This document shows positions 9,091 through 18,251 of a stretch of 64,000 nucleotides of DNA, piece after piece (positions within the stretch are counted from its first letter, which is position 1; each line of letters starts with the position of its first letter). This DNA is from Mucilaginibacter sp. PPCGB 2223 (GTDB lineage: Bacteria > Bacteroidota > Bacteroidia > Sphingobacteriales > Sphingobacteriaceae). The position numbers and the translations under genes are program-made. The notes under the pieces were generated by a model that worked only from the letters and a program-made list of their open reading frames with translations, did not search any database and was not told the origin of the DNA. Where the stretch lies: NCBI RefSeq assembly GCF_001705515.1, contig NZ_MDJS01000001.1, positions 1,798,001 through 1,862,000 on the forward strand. Reading direction: 5' to 3'.

Positions 9091-10328
9091 CCTTGCCACT
9101 GCAAATTATTGGGCCTTGTATAAACCAAATGCATCACATTAATATTGCGCATAGCAAAGGCAGCCTCGCAATAACACAGATAATAGTTCCATTTTCGTAC
9201 AAAAGTATCGTCGAAGCCTAATTTCTTCACTTTAGCCAGTTCGGCATTAAACTGCTCGAACCATAACCTCAGTGTTTTGGCATAGTGCAGGCCCAGGTCT
9301 TTCAGGTCGACCATGGTTAAATCGCCGGTACGGTTGATGGCGTTGTTAATCGCGGCCACCGATGGCAGCAACGAACCGGGGAAGATATATTTTTGTATCC
9401 AGTCGACGCCCTTTTTCAGGCTTTCGTAGCGGCAGTCGGGACTGGTGATCACCTGTATAGCCACAATCCCGTCCTTTTTGAGCAGGTTATTTACCTGCCT
9501 GAAGTAAGTATCCAAAAATCGATCGCCTACCGCCTCGAGCATCTCGACAGATACGATCTTATCGTAATTGCCTTTCAGTTCGCGGTAATCTTTCAACAAT
9601 ATCTCCACCCTGTCTTCCAGTCCGGCTGCAACCACACGCTCGCGGGCCAGTTTCAATTGCTCTTCGGATATGGTTAACGAGGTTACTTTACAACCATAAT
9701 TTTTAGCCATATAAATGGCATTGCCGCCCCAGCCGCTGCCAATCTCGAGTACATGATCGGTAGGTTTTAACCGCAATTGCCTGCACAGGCGTTCGTATTT
9801 GGCATATTGGGCTTCTTCAAGGCTTATGCCATCTTTATAAAAATAGGCGCTCGAGTAAGTCATGCTCGGATCAAGGAAACTGGCGAAGAAATCGTTATTG
9901 AGGTCGTAATGTTCGGAAATGTTTTTACGCGATCCTTTCAGGGTGTTCGGGCGCCTGAAATGATACAGTTTGTTAAATACCTTTAAAATATTGAGCGCTA
10001 TCGACTGTGTTTTACTGCCTGATACACCCGGCGCATTCTCGATATTCAGCAAAACCCATTTGATCACATCGGTTATGCTATCCGTATCCCACAGGCCATC
10101 AACATAAGCCTCACCAAAACCAATATCTCCATACAGGATACACCGCTTGTAAAAATCCTCGCCTTTAACGGTAATATTGGCCGATATGCCCCTGCCATCG
10201 CCTATTGAAAGTGTTTCTCCATCGTGCAGGGTAAGATTTAAAACCCCTTTTTCCATCCTGCTTAAAAACTTCAGAACTATATCCTGGTAAAATCCACTTC
10301 TTTTAACTAATGTGATAGCTTCGGACAT
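9087..10328 (-). CDS. cfa: cyclopropane-fatty-acyl-phospholipid synthase family protein
   Basis: A 413-residue SAM-dependent enzyme of the CFA synthase family. The SAM-binding motif I is VLEIGSGWGGNAIYMAKNYG (around 194-213). The region SEHYDLNNDFFASFLDPSMTYS (around 137-158) is the family's substrate-binding signature. The N-terminal lipid-binding part is present, so it is full length. It should methylenate double bonds of membrane phospholipid acyl chains. DUF1365 lies just upstream on the same strand (67 bp), the usual neighbour in this pathway. Confidence 0.88.
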   Translation of the reverse strand: MSEAITLVKRSGFYQDIVLKFLSRMEKGVLNLTLHDGETLSIGDGRGISANITVKGEDFYKRCILYGDIGFGEAYVDGLWDTDSITDVIKWVLLNIENAPGVSGSKTQSIALNILKVFNKLYHFRRPNTLKGSRKNISEHYDLNNDFFASFLDPSMTYSSAYFYKDGISLEEAQYAKYERLCRQLRLKPTDHVLEIGSGWGGNAIYMAKNYGCKVTSLTISEEQLKLARERVVAAGLEDRVEILLKDYRELKGNYDKIVSVEMLEAVGDRFLDTYFRQVNNLLKKDGIVAIQVITSPDCRYESLKKGVDWIQKYIFPGSLLPSVAAINNAINRTGDLTMVDLKDLGLHYAKTLRLWFEQFNAELAKVKKLGFDDTFVRKWNYYLCYCEAAFAMRNINVMHLVYTRPNNLQWQG

Positions 10329-10394
10329 CTTGTTTAGGTTATTTAATTTAGGTTATCTACGAGATAAAGCACCCGGAAGATTTATTAAATATAC

Positions 10395-11201
10395 TTATTT
10401 GGATTGATAAGGCCTGTATACCTCCCGTTGTAGATCCATCTGTTCGTTCTTTTTATGAAAGGGCATTTTTTTGAGCCACAACCTGAATGCCTGCCAATGG
10501 ATCATACCCATCACCTTTAAAGTGATCAGCGGAAAGCTGATAAAATATTGCAACAGCCTTGCATCTGTCAGCATCACTTTCGTTCCACTAAGGGTGCTGA
10601 TAAAAAAGCGATTGCCGGCTTGATCATGGTCGTCTATCCTGATCCGGAGCTTTTCGCCGGGGATGTCCAGGTCGAAATCAAAACTGGTATCCATATCTAT
10701 AAAGGGCGATACATAGAAATATTTCCCGGTATTCAGCTTAAAACTGTCTCCGTTTTTGGTTTCGGCGCCTAAAAAATACGGTTTCATCTCGCGGAAGGTA
10801 TTGCATACTTCCACAACCGAGGATACCGGCTCACTGGCCTCGTTATAACAAAAGTAGAACGACACCGGGTTGAACTGATACCCCAGCGTGCAAAGGTTGG
10901 TGAGCAGCATAATACGACCACTGCCTATATCGATGCCTTGTATTTTTAAATAATCGGTAATATGCTGGCGGATGTTTTTTGATGCATCGGGGTTACCAGC
11001 CGGTAGTTGCAAATGGTCCCTGTCGCGGAAGTTGAACAGGTTGAACCGGTTACGGCTCATCAGCTTCATTCGTTTGTGCAGTACGTCGAGTTCATCCAGG
11101 TCGAGATAAAACATAAATACCTCGTAATGAAAGCTGTGCACTTTTGGCGCCAGGCGCTTGTGCATTACTTTGGCCCGGTACAAACACGAATTTAGCTGCA
11201 T
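10395..11201 (-). CDS. DUF1365 family protein
   Basis: A DUF1365 protein of about 268 residues, recognised by the opening LNSCLYRAKVMHKRLAPKVH and the internal TNLCTLGYQFNPVSFYFCY. I chose the ATG at 11201 because family members begin at this point; the frame extends to an ATG at 11270, but that adds 23 residues without family character. DUF1365 genes travel with CFA synthase and a FAD-dependent oxidoreductase in lipid-modification clusters; both are in this window. The biochemical function is not established. Confidence 0.82.
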   Translation of the reverse strand: MQLNSCLYRAKVMHKRLAPKVHSFHYEVFMFYLDLDELDVLHKRMKLMSRNRFNLFNFRDRDHLQLPAGNPDASKNIRQHITDYLKIQGIDIGSGRIMLLTNLCTLGYQFNPVSFYFCYNEASEPVSSVVEVCNTFREMKPYFLGAETKNGDSFKLNTGKYFYVSPFIDMDTSFDFDLDIPGEKLRIRIDDHDQAGNRFFISTLSGTKVMLTDARLLQYFISFPLITLKVMGMIHWQAFRLWLKKMPFHKKNEQMDLQREVYRPYQSK

Positions 11202-11321
11202 TATTTTACAGAGTATCTTTAGTGAATTTACGTTTTTTTTATTGATAAGGATGTTTCGTAATGCCAGCAAAAGGATATATTAAATTGCAAACACTATATT
11301 TAAGCTCCTATAACCAGCAGA

Positions 11322-12326
11322 ATGAATTTTGATACTATAGTAACCGGGGACCTATATACGATTAAAAAAACTCTGGCTGCCATTAGTACCGATATACTTG
11401 CAGAAGGTGATTTTCATGAAAGACTGGCACCGGCCGTAAAGCAATATTCTGAACTAATGTTCGGCCTTACCGGGATAACAGAAAACCAAAGCGAGCATTT
11501 ACAGGATATCATCACCAGCCATGGCAGGGCAATAGCTGCTGTAAAAGCCGGCTTTTGCATTAAAGAACCAATCAGGGTACAGCGATTCTGCCGGGGGTTA
11601 TATAAAGCTGTCGTCGACAGGTTAAAACAGGAGCCTAACCGCCCTGTGCATGTGGTTTATGCCGGTACCGGCCCCTTTGCAGCATTGGCTTTACCTGTAA
11701 TGATGCAATTTAAGTCTTCGCAACTACAGTTTACCCTACTTGAGATCAATGAAGTAAGTTACAATGCCCTCAGGAAAGTTTTAAAGGATCTCGAACTCGA
11801 CACTTATGTAAAACGTTTTGAACTCTGTGACGCAATTACCTGGCGGGTGCCCGACGAGCGCATTGATATCGTAATAAGCGAAACCATGAACTATGCACTG
11901 ATGAAGGAGCCGCAAATTAATATTATGCTCAACATGGTATCGCAGTTGGGTGATAAGGTTATTTATATACCACAGGATATCGGCGTACAGTTAACAATTG
12001 ATAATGGCCGGGACTCGCTAACCCGTGTTGCCGATTTATATAATTTCAATATCGAAGCTTACCAGAAGATAATTGCCCAATCTGTAAACCATAATGGTTG
12101 GCTGTTCGATGCAACTGCTGTTGATTATCAACCCGAGGCAAAAGGAAGGCCGGTATATACCACTTCGATCATTGTTTATAATGAAGATAAACTTACCGGG
12201 CATGATTGCTCGTTAAACCTGCATCAACCCGTCCGCCCTGCTTTGCCTGATGAAGCCTGTACTTTACTGTTTACTTATCAGGATGGGGAAAGGCCGGGAT
12301 TTGTATATCAGACCGCAGATAAATAA
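11322..12326 (+). CDS. SAM-dependent methyltransferase with PRMT-like double-E loop
   Basis: A 334-residue class I methyltransferase. Motif I is VVYAGTGPFAAL (around 111-122) and the ribose-binding acid is E141. The stretch SETMNYALMKE (residues 186-196) resembles the double-glutamate loop of protein arginine methyltransferases, with E187 and E196 nine residues apart, as in eukaryotic PRMTs. A beta-rich C-terminal half also suits that family. Function is inference: it could equally methylate a small molecule. It reads divergently from DUF1365 and sits in the segment that splits the lipid cluster. Confidence 0.6.
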   Translation: MNFDTIVTGDLYTIKKTLAAISTDILAEGDFHERLAPAVKQYSELMFGLTGITENQSEHLQDIITSHGRAIAAVKAGFCIKEPIRVQRFCRGLYKAVVDRLKQEPNRPVHVVYAGTGPFAALALPVMMQFKSSQLQFTLLEINEVSYNALRKVLKDLELDTYVKRFELCDAITWRVPDERIDIVISETMNYALMKEPQINIMLNMVSQLGDKVIYIPQDIGVQLTIDNGRDSLTRVADLYNFNIEAYQKIIAQSVNHNGWLFDATAVDYQPEAKGRPVYTTSIIVYNEDKLTGHDCSLNLHQPVRPALPDEACTLLFTYQDGERPGFVYQTADK

Positions 12327-12394
12327 TACACTTGTGTTTTTATCATACCGATTTTTCACTAAAATTGACAAGCCATTTTTATGCTTATCCTACT

Positions 12395-12817
12395 ATGAAA
12401 GTACGCCTGTTTTTAGCCATCCTTGTTTTTGCGCTTACCCTTTCGGCATATGCGCAAATGCCGGCATCCTCCGTGCCTTTAGCCGTCCGGTCAGAATTGA
12501 GTCGCCGTTACCCGGATGCTAAAACTACGGTTTGGAGTAAGAACGACGGCAACTACGACGCCAGGTGGATTTCAAAGGCCGACGGGCCTACAACTGCTAC
12601 ATTTACAACATTCGGCGCATTTGTAGGTGTAACTACCGTTACACCCGTTAAATTCCTGCCTGCAGCCGTTAGCGGGTATGTTAAAAGCCACTACCATTCG
12701 GCAATAGCAGAGGCGCGCAAAAATGTGAGCGTAGTAGGCAAAATAACTTATCGCATCAAAACAAGTGCGGGCAAAACGGTTGTCTTCGATCAGGATGGCA
12801 AATGCCTTAGCCGTTAA
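12395..12817 (+). CDS. small exported PepSY-like (DUF2874-type) protein
   Basis: About 140 residues. The ATG at 12395 is preferred over the in-frame ATG at 12332, because it places a proper signal peptide at the N terminus (MKVRLFLAILVFALTLSAYAQ). The mature part (repeated K-x-x-W-x-K / G-x-x-x-x-F strands) resembles the PepSY-like small periplasmic proteins of Bacteroidota. Role unknown. Its 3' end overlaps the convergent aspartic-protease-like gene by 4 bp. Confidence 0.6.
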   Translation: MKVRLFLAILVFALTLSAYAQMPASSVPLAVRSELSRRYPDAKTTVWSKNDGNYDARWISKADGPTTATFTTFGAFVGVTTVTPVKFLPAAVSGYVKSHYHSAIAEARKNVSVVGKITYRIKTSAGKTVVFDQDGKCLSR

Positions 12818-13914
12818 TTATTTTTCAGGCCGATCTGGTGATTGGTGTAATCCAGCAGGTATTCGTTAGTTACAAAAAAGTCGAGGCTGAAGATGGTACG
12901 GTAATCGCCTGTAATGTTTGGGTTTTCTACCGAGGTCAAATTCGCCGTGCTTGATGTGGTATAAGTATAAACGAATCCCTTATTGGTAGTAACGGTAACC
13001 TTGGTATTGACGGGTAATGCCCCTACGGTTGCTGTTTTATCCTCAATTATGGTAACTGATGGTGTGCCGGTATCGAACAACACCTGTGCCGAAGTGCTTT
13101 GCGAACCGTAAGTGATAGTTGCCGGGATGTTGGATAAATACCCGGCCGTAGCATTGTAGGTAAGCGGGTGCATGATAAAACCTGATGAGTAATCAGAGTT
13201 GATGAGCCCGATAGTCAGCAAGCCGCCAACATAAGTGCCTGTGCTGGTAAACCCTGTTGTACCTAAGGTTGCCAGCTTAAACCCGCTGGTTTGGCCGGTA
13301 GCGGTGGTAAAATAACTCAGCGGACTGGCAATTGCGCTAAACGCGTAGCTTGTACCCGGGCCAACGCCAAAAACATCGGCCGAATGCGCAACGGCCACTA
13401 CGCCGGTGGTTACGTTCTGTATCTTCCAATACAAAAAGAATGGTATACGCCTGGTGGTGATGTTACCTGTTTGGTCGCCAAGCGTTATCGTAGCGTAAGC
13501 AAGGTTGCCATATTCTTTAGTAAGGCTGGTTTGATCGCCGTAGCTCATTACCGAGGTTTTGCTGGTCACCGTAATACCGTTCACCACAACCGAATCGCCC
13601 GTAACGGTTATGCCCGAACTCGTGATCATCGAGGCAGGCAGGATACCGTTCGCATCGAGCGTTAAACCGGTCGACCCGGTATCAAATATGGTGTAATATG
13701 TAACTGATTGGGTGCCCACTTTGGTAACAGGTAAAAATATCCGCTTATTGGTTCCGGAGGCGTATTCGTACAAACCCAAGGTCGCTATCGGTGTAATGGC
13801 AACGGTTTGTGAGGCCGAAACAGGGTTTACGTCACTATTATTTTTTTTACATGCATTTAAAGCGGCCAGTAATGCCAGGCCGGCAATCCGGGGTAAACCT
13901 TTTTTCATCGTCAA
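12814..13914 (-). CDS. pepsin-like (A1-type) aspartic protease lipoprotein candidate
   Basis: A 366-residue protein with a lipoprotein signal (hydrophobic stretch ending LNACKK; start at 13914 or the ATG at 13908). Two DTG motifs occur: FDTGSTGLTLD (around 78-88) and FDTGTPSVTII (around 281-291). Two catalytic DTG/S motifs about 200 residues apart are the hallmark of bilobed pepsin-like proteases. A glycine/threonine-rich, beta-only composition fits. It would act on the cell surface or in the periplasm. Bacterial A1 proteases are uncommon, and activity is inferred only from these motifs. Confidence 0.6.
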   Translation of the reverse strand: MTMKKGLPRIAGLALLAALNACKKNNSDVNPVSASQTVAITPIATLGLYEYASGTNKRIFLPVTKVGTQSVTYYTIFDTGSTGLTLDANGILPASMITSSGITVTGDSVVVNGITVTSKTSVMSYGDQTSLTKEYGNLAYATITLGDQTGNITTRRIPFFLYWKIQNVTTGVVAVAHSADVFGVGPGTSYAFSAIASPLSYFTTATGQTSGFKLATLGTTGFTSTGTYVGGLLTIGLINSDYSSGFIMHPLTYNATAGYLSNIPATITYGSQSTSAQVLFDTGTPSVTIIEDKTATVGALPVNTKVTVTTNKGFVYTYTTSSTANLTSVENPNITGDYRTIFSLDFFVTNEYLLDYTNHQIGLKNN

Positions 13915-14016
13915 CCAGTTTTTATCAACCTCAGGGATTTTCTGCCAGCACCTTCCGGAGGAGTTGTTTACATAACGGCGATGAATCAGGATTATTATGG
14001 CCGGGTTGATCTGTTC

Positions 14017-14358
14017 CTATTTCACAATATTATCCCTGCTCCACTGCGCCAGTTGTTTCATAATCGCATCGAGCGACCTGCCTTTATCGCTCAGCGAATA
14101 CTCCACCCGCGGTGGTACTTCGGGATAAGCTTTCCGGATGATGATCCCGTCAGCCTCGAGCTCCTTTAAATGGCGCGATAATACTTTGAGAGCAACACCC
14201 GGGATGGAACGGTGCAATTCGCCAAACCTTTGGGTTTCATTCATCAATAGCCAGATAATAATAGGCTTCCACTTGCCACCTATCACATCGATAGACGCGG
14301 ATATGGGACAATCGGCAGCTTCATCATATTTTTTTTCGATCGTTTCGGTTTTAATCAT
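14017..14358 (-). CDS. HxlR-family transcriptional regulator
   Basis: About 113 residues of winged-helix HxlR type. The family core CPISASIDVIGGKWKPIII follows the N terminus, with FGELHRSIPGVALKVLSRHL as the recognition part and VEYSLSDKGRSL as the wing. I prefer the ATG at 14358 because it begins at the usual family start; an ATG at 14373 is also in frame. The gene is divergent from the carboxymuconolactone decarboxylase gene, and a perfect inverted repeat lies in the gap, so it most likely represses both. Confidence 0.88.
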   Translation of the reverse strand: MIKTETIEKKYDEAADCPISASIDVIGGKWKPIIIWLLMNETQRFGELHRSIPGVALKVLSRHLKELEADGIIIRKAYPEVPPRVEYSLSDKGRSLDAIMKQLAQWSRDNIVK

Positions 14359-14376
14359 ATTGAAAATCAGCAATTG

Positions 14377-14409
14377 TTACCTTTTTGACAGCACCTGACA
14401 AAAAGGTAA
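14377..14409. promoter_or_regulatory. operator-like inverted repeat for the HxlR regulator
   Basis: A perfect 11-bp inverted repeat, TTACCTTTTTG (14377-14387) and CAAAAAGGTAA (14399-14409), separated by 11 bp so that the arm centres are two helical turns apart. It lies between the divergent HxlR gene and the CMD gene, just upstream of the CMD promoter. This is the geometry expected for a dimeric winged-helix regulator; binding is inferred. Confidence 0.75.
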
Positions 14410-14413
14410 TTAC

Positions 14414-14444
14414 TTGATAAAAGTAAAGCAAGCATCTAATTTTG
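14414..14444 (+). promoter_or_regulatory. Bacteroidetes-type promoter of the CMD gene
   Basis: The sequence taattttg (14437-14444) matches the Bacteroidetes primary-sigma -7 consensus TAnnTTTG exactly. A TTG at 14414-14416 lies 20 bp upstream, as expected for the -33 element. The start codon at 14467 is 22 bp downstream. The HxlR operator ends 4 bp before this promoter. Confidence 0.65.
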
Positions 14445-14466
14445 GCAACAGAAAACTATCAAAACT

Positions 14467-14856
14467 ATGAAAAATACGCAAACAGAAACCTATCAAAAGG
14501 GACTCGAACTTCTGAACCATCTTCATGGCGGCCAGGCCGGCGAGCAACTGGTGAATAATCTGAAAGATGTCTGCCCCGATTTTGTCGACATGACTATTGA
14601 ATGGGCTATACAAGGCATTATGGCAAGGCCGGGGCTCGATCTGCTTACCCGCGAATACCTCCTTATCGCATCGTGCACAACTCTGGGCCATGCCATACCG
14701 CAACTCAAAGCGCATATCGATGCCGCATTAAAACTCGGCGCCAGCAAACAACAGGTAGTCGAGGTGATTTTGCAGATGACCTTTTATGCAGGCGGAGCTG
14801 CAGTAAGCAATGCCCTTGCGCATGCTAAAGAGGTGTTTCAAAGCCATTCGGAATAA
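14467..14856 (+). CDS. carboxymuconolactone decarboxylase family protein
   Basis: A 129-residue protein of the CMD/AhpD-like superfamily. It shows the typical helix pattern with LTREYLLIASCTTLGHAIPQ (around 58-77) and a C-terminal MTFYAGGAAVSNALAHAKEV. The usual CxxC pair of peroxidase-type AhpD is absent; only one Cys (C68) is in that region, so a decarboxylase or small-molecule role is more likely than peroxide reduction. It is regulated by the divergent HxlR gene and is followed closely by an AraC-type regulator and a VOC protein, which may form a small stress or aromatic-compound response group. Confidence 0.82.
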   Translation: MKNTQTETYQKGLELLNHLHGGQAGEQLVNNLKDVCPDFVDMTIEWAIQGIMARPGLDLLTREYLLIASCTTLGHAIPQLKAHIDAALKLGASKQQVVEVILQMTFYAGGAAVSNALAHAKEVFQSHSE

Positions 14857-14895
14857 CCATCTATCTTCATTTACAATATTTTACGATATTTGAAT

Positions 14896-15351
14896 ATGGA
14901 GATAAACGAACAGTTTCCGAAGATATACCTGTACCGGCGCATTGTACAAGCCAAACTGTTTATTGATGACCATCATCCCGAAAATATCGACCTGAACAAC
15001 ATCTCGGGCGAGGCGTATTTCTCCAAGTTCCATTTCATCAGGCTGTTTAAACAAGCCTATGGTAAAACACCGCACCAGTACCTCATGCAGGTGCGTATTG
15101 AACATGCCCGGCTATTGCTCAACCAGGGAATGCCTGTAAATAAGGCTTGCTATGCTGTGGGCTTCGATAGTATTCACTCCTTTTCATCATTGTTTAAACG
15201 TTTGGTAGGATGCCCGCCATCGGTATATCAGCAAAACGAGCTAAAGCGCCAGGCCGAAATGAAACGTGTGCCGCTAAAATTCGTGCCGAATTGTTTTGCG
15301 GAGAACAACGGCTGGAACAAAGAACCGCAATTTTCGATAACTGAAGTTTAA
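14896..15351 (+). CDS. AraC-family transcriptional regulator (short, DNA-binding domain only)
   Basis: About 151 residues, consisting almost only of the two-HTH AraC domain (NISGEAYFSKFHFIRLFKQ ... AKPPHQYL-type linker ... NKACYAVGFDSIHSFSSLFK). No sensor domain is present. I use the ATG at 14896; a TTG at 14890 is also possible. It lies 40 bp after the CMD gene and before the VOC protein, so it probably controls them. Confidence 0.85.
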   Translation: MEINEQFPKIYLYRRIVQAKLFIDDHHPENIDLNNISGEAYFSKFHFIRLFKQAYGKTPHQYLMQVRIEHARLLLNQGMPVNKACYAVGFDSIHSFSSLFKRLVGCPPSVYQQNELKRQAEMKRVPLKFVPNCFAENNGWNKEPQFSITEV

Positions 15352-15391
15352 GCGGGCACCTCATCTTTGTTGCATAAACAATCAACAAATT

Positions 15392-15805
15392 ATGATCACG
15401 AAACTTAACCACGTCAGCGTATTCGTTCTGGATCAGGACAGCGCTTACGATTTTTATGTAAACAAACTCGGTTTTAAAGTACACACTGATGCGAGCATGG
15501 GCCCGGGCATGCGCTGGCTAACTGTTACCCCGCCAGAGCAGCCCGATTTAGAGATAAGCCTGATGGCCATAGCCGAAGGCATGATGTTCAAAAAGGAATC
15601 GGCCGCAGCCATGCGCGACCTGGTAGCCAAAGGCACCTTCGGCTTCGGCGTGTTTGAATGTAACGACCTGCTGGCCACTTACGAAGAACTGAAAGCCAAA
15701 GGCGTGGTATTCACCAAAGCTCCAACCAAAGAGTTTTATGGCTTTGAGGCTTTGTTTAAAGATGACTCAGGCAATTGGTTCTCGTTGGGCGAAAAAGCCA
15801 AATAA
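15392..15805 (+). CDS. VOC/glyoxalase-superfamily protein
   Basis: A 137-residue vicinal-oxygen-chelate protein: two beta-alpha-beta-beta-beta repeats beginning LNHVSVFVLDQDSAYDFYVN and ending KDDSGNWFSLGE. Of the metal ligands, H8 and the late E near FYGFEALFKDDSGN are recognisable. Members include glyoxalases, dioxygenases and resistance proteins; the substrate is unknown. It follows the AraC gene by 40 bp and may share its control. Confidence 0.82.
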   Translation: MITKLNHVSVFVLDQDSAYDFYVNKLGFKVHTDASMGPGMRWLTVTPPEQPDLEISLMAIAEGMMFKKESAAAMRDLVAKGTFGFGVFECNDLLATYEELKAKGVVFTKAPTKEFYGFEALFKDDSGNWFSLGEKAK

Positions 15806-15829
15806 GAAATGTTTTTGCCCGACTATTAG

Positions 15830-17116
15830 CTAAAGCGGTTCGGGCAAAATGGCATCATCGTACATCGGCCTACCCAATAACTGGCTGCATAGCTTCACCG
15901 CACTCGTAAAGGCATCTTCATGAAAACCGTATTTAAAGTAGCTGCCACAATAATATACCGGCCCATCTTGGTTTAGCTTCTGTAATTCATCCTGCGCACG
16001 GATAGCTGCCACATCAAAAAGCGGGTGCTCATAATCAATTTCTTTGATGATCTTTCGTTCATCGATATTACTATGCGGGTTGATGGAGACGAAGTAGTTC
16101 ACTTTATCGCTCATACCTTGCAGTTTGTTCATCCAGTAAATCGTACTGGGCACCAGCCGGCCACCTTCGGCCTGTATACGATAGTTCCAGCTGGCCCAGG
16201 CCAGTTTTGTTTTGGGCATCATGCTTTCGTCGGTATGGAGAGTGGCTTTATTGTATTGGTATTTAAAGGTGCTCAACAGGCGTTGTTCGTCGGCTGTCGG
16301 TTCGTATAATAAAGCTAAGGCCTGGTCGCCATGGGTGGCGATGATGACTTTATCATAAGCCTCAAAGCTGCCATCGCTTGCGTGCACAACTGCTTTACCG
16401 CTTTCGCGGGATACTTTTACTGCTTTGCGGTTAACGTGTATCTTATCCCGAAAAGGTGCGATCAGCAGTTCGCGGTAGCTTTGGCTGCCTTTAACCGGGG
16501 TATACCATTGGTGTTGGGTATCCAGACCCAAAAAACCATGGTTATAAAAAAAGCGGATCAGGGTTACCGCCGGGAAATCGAGCATTTTTTCCATCGGCGT
16601 GCTCCATACGGCGCTGCTCATAGGCACCAGGTATTTCCACAGCATATCGTCGCCAAACTTAAACTCTTTGATGTACTCTCCAAGCGAGTAATTGGCATAC
16701 CGCGGATCGTCCATGATCTTCACACTCTCTTTATTAAACCTGCCTATCTCCAGCAACATCTTAATATAGCTTAAACTGAAGATGTTTTTGCGCTGCGCAA
16801 ACAGGTGGTTTACACTGCTGCCGCTATACTCCAGCCCTGTTGGCACATGCTGTACGCTAAAACTCATATCGGTTTTTTTTACCGGTGCCCCAATCTCCTT
16901 AAACAGCTTAACCAGGTTGGGGTAGGTTTTGTAGTTAAATACCATAAAACCGGTATCGATGTAAACTGGCTTGCCATGTTCATCAACCGTAACGGTATTG
17001 GTATGGCCGCCAACATAATCGTTTTGCTCGTAAAAGGTCAGGTCGGCTGTTTGGTTTAAAAAATGGCCGCAGCCCATCCCGGCAATACCGGTACCAATGA
17101 TCGCTATCTTTTCCAT
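15830..17116 (-). CDS. FAD/NAD(P)-dependent amine-oxidase-like oxidoreductase
   Basis: A 428-residue flavoprotein. The FAD-binding GxGxxG is IIGTGIAGMGCG (around 5-16), followed by the E (FYEQND) and the GGHT motif typical of this family. In Bacteroidota and proteobacteria this gene sits next to DUF1365 and CFA synthase, and is thought to take part in fatty-acid modification. Here the partner alpha/beta hydrolase starts 1 bp upstream and the second CFA-like methyltransferase lies before that, all on the minus strand. Confidence 0.85.
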   Translation of the reverse strand: MEKIAIIGTGIAGMGCGHFLNQTADLTFYEQNDYVGGHTNTVTVDEHGKPVYIDTGFMVFNYKTYPNLVKLFKEIGAPVKKTDMSFSVQHVPTGLEYSGSSVNHLFAQRKNIFSLSYIKMLLEIGRFNKESVKIMDDPRYANYSLGEYIKEFKFGDDMLWKYLVPMSSAVWSTPMEKMLDFPAVTLIRFFYNHGFLGLDTQHQWYTPVKGSQSYRELLIAPFRDKIHVNRKAVKVSRESGKAVVHASDGSFEAYDKVIIATHGDQALALLYEPTADEQRLLSTFKYQYNKATLHTDESMMPKTKLAWASWNYRIQAEGGRLVPSTIYWMNKLQGMSDKVNYFVSINPHSNIDERKIIKEIDYEHPLFDVAAIRAQDELQKLNQDGPVYYCGSYFKYGFHEDAFTSAVKLCSQLLGRPMYDDAILPEPL

Positions 17117-17117
17117 A

Positions 17118-18251
17118 CTAACGGATAACCTGGTTTAAAAATCGCTCGACGGTATAGGTAGCCAGTTGCCCGGACGGCCCGTTCAGGGTGTAATCGCAGC
17201 CATGCACAGCCCAGGGCAGGGTGAGCAAATAATGTTTGATGCCATTTTCCTGAAGTTTGATGTTTAAGCGGCGGCTATGCTCGTAAGCTACCAAAACATC
17301 GTTCTGGCCGTGTATCAATAAGGTTGGCACCGATGTCTTGTCTACATGCAGTATCGGCGAACTTGCTGCGTAATTACCGGGCACCTGGCCATAACTGCCG
17401 CCCAGATAATCTTCCATTACCTTGCGCGAATCCATGATCCAGCGGTTCGACGGAATGGAGTATCCCCAAACCATATCCGCCGGCGCGTAATAACTGATCA
17501 CGCCCTTCACTCCCGGATCGTGCAGGGTGTAAGCGGCCAGCAAAGCTATCTGCCCGCCTGCCGAACGCCCCAGTAAAACAAAACTATTGGTGTCAATATG
17601 CAGGCTGTCAGCATGCCTGCACAGATACCTGATTGCCGAATGCACATCCTGAACCGGTGCCTGGTACTGATATTTGGGCGCAAGGCGGTAATTTATCGCA
17701 GCTACGTTATAGCCTTTGTTGGCCAGGTAACTATTTAGCTCGGGCAATTCGGTGCTATTGCCGCTGCTCCACGAGCCGCCATGTACCACAATAACACAGC
17801 CCTTGTTCCCGGCAACCTGAGATGGGTAATAGTCGAGCTTTAAGTTGTTTGTTTCGTCGTATGTGTAAACCGCCGGCACAATCTGCTTTGCACTAATACC
17901 GGTTATCATCCTGAAAAACCGGAGTGGTTTTTTACCCGGCTCTGATTTTAGACTGGCACTGCCTTTTCCAAAAGCTGCCTCAAACTCAGGATTCAGTTTA
18001 GCGGCAACGCCATATCCGCGTATCATAGGCGTGCAATACAACAACAATGCTATAATGCCAATAACTGTTGCAAAGTGATGGTATCTTTGGTCGCCATAAC
18101 CCAATATCAACGCCAGTATGGTAGCGATAATAAATACCCAGCAGAACTCGGTAACCAAGATAGACAGTATCCATAGGTGATATTGGGGCGCGTGCAACAC
18201 GGTAAGCCACGCAGCCAGGAACAGGAAAATGAGTAGTATCAGTCGGATCAT
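17118..18251 (-). CDS. alpha/beta hydrolase (esterase/lipase type) with N-terminal membrane helices
   Basis: 377 residues: two to three hydrophobic N-terminal helices (within 1-80), then an HSL-like alpha/beta hydrolase. The oxyanion motif is VVHGGSWSSG (around 154-163), the nucleophile elbow LLGRSAGGQ (GxSxG), and the catalytic His is in WAVHGCDY. The membrane anchor suggests action on lipid-like esters. It overlaps the upstream methyltransferase by 4 bp and is 1 bp from the FAD oxidoreductase, so the three form one operon. Confidence 0.83.
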   Translation of the reverse strand: MIRLILLIFLFLAAWLTVLHAPQYHLWILSILVTEFCWVFIIATILALILGYGDQRYHHFATVIGIIALLLYCTPMIRGYGVAAKLNPEFEAAFGKGSASLKSEPGKKPLRFFRMITGISAKQIVPAVYTYDETNNLKLDYYPSQVAGNKGCVIVVHGGSWSSGNSTELPELNSYLANKGYNVAAINYRLAPKYQYQAPVQDVHSAIRYLCRHADSLHIDTNSFVLLGRSAGGQIALLAAYTLHDPGVKGVISYYAPADMVWGYSIPSNRWIMDSRKVMEDYLGGSYGQVPGNYAASSPILHVDKTSVPTLLIHGQNDVLVAYEHSRRLNIKLQENGIKHYLLTLPWAVHGCDYTLNGPSGQLATYTVERFLNQVIR

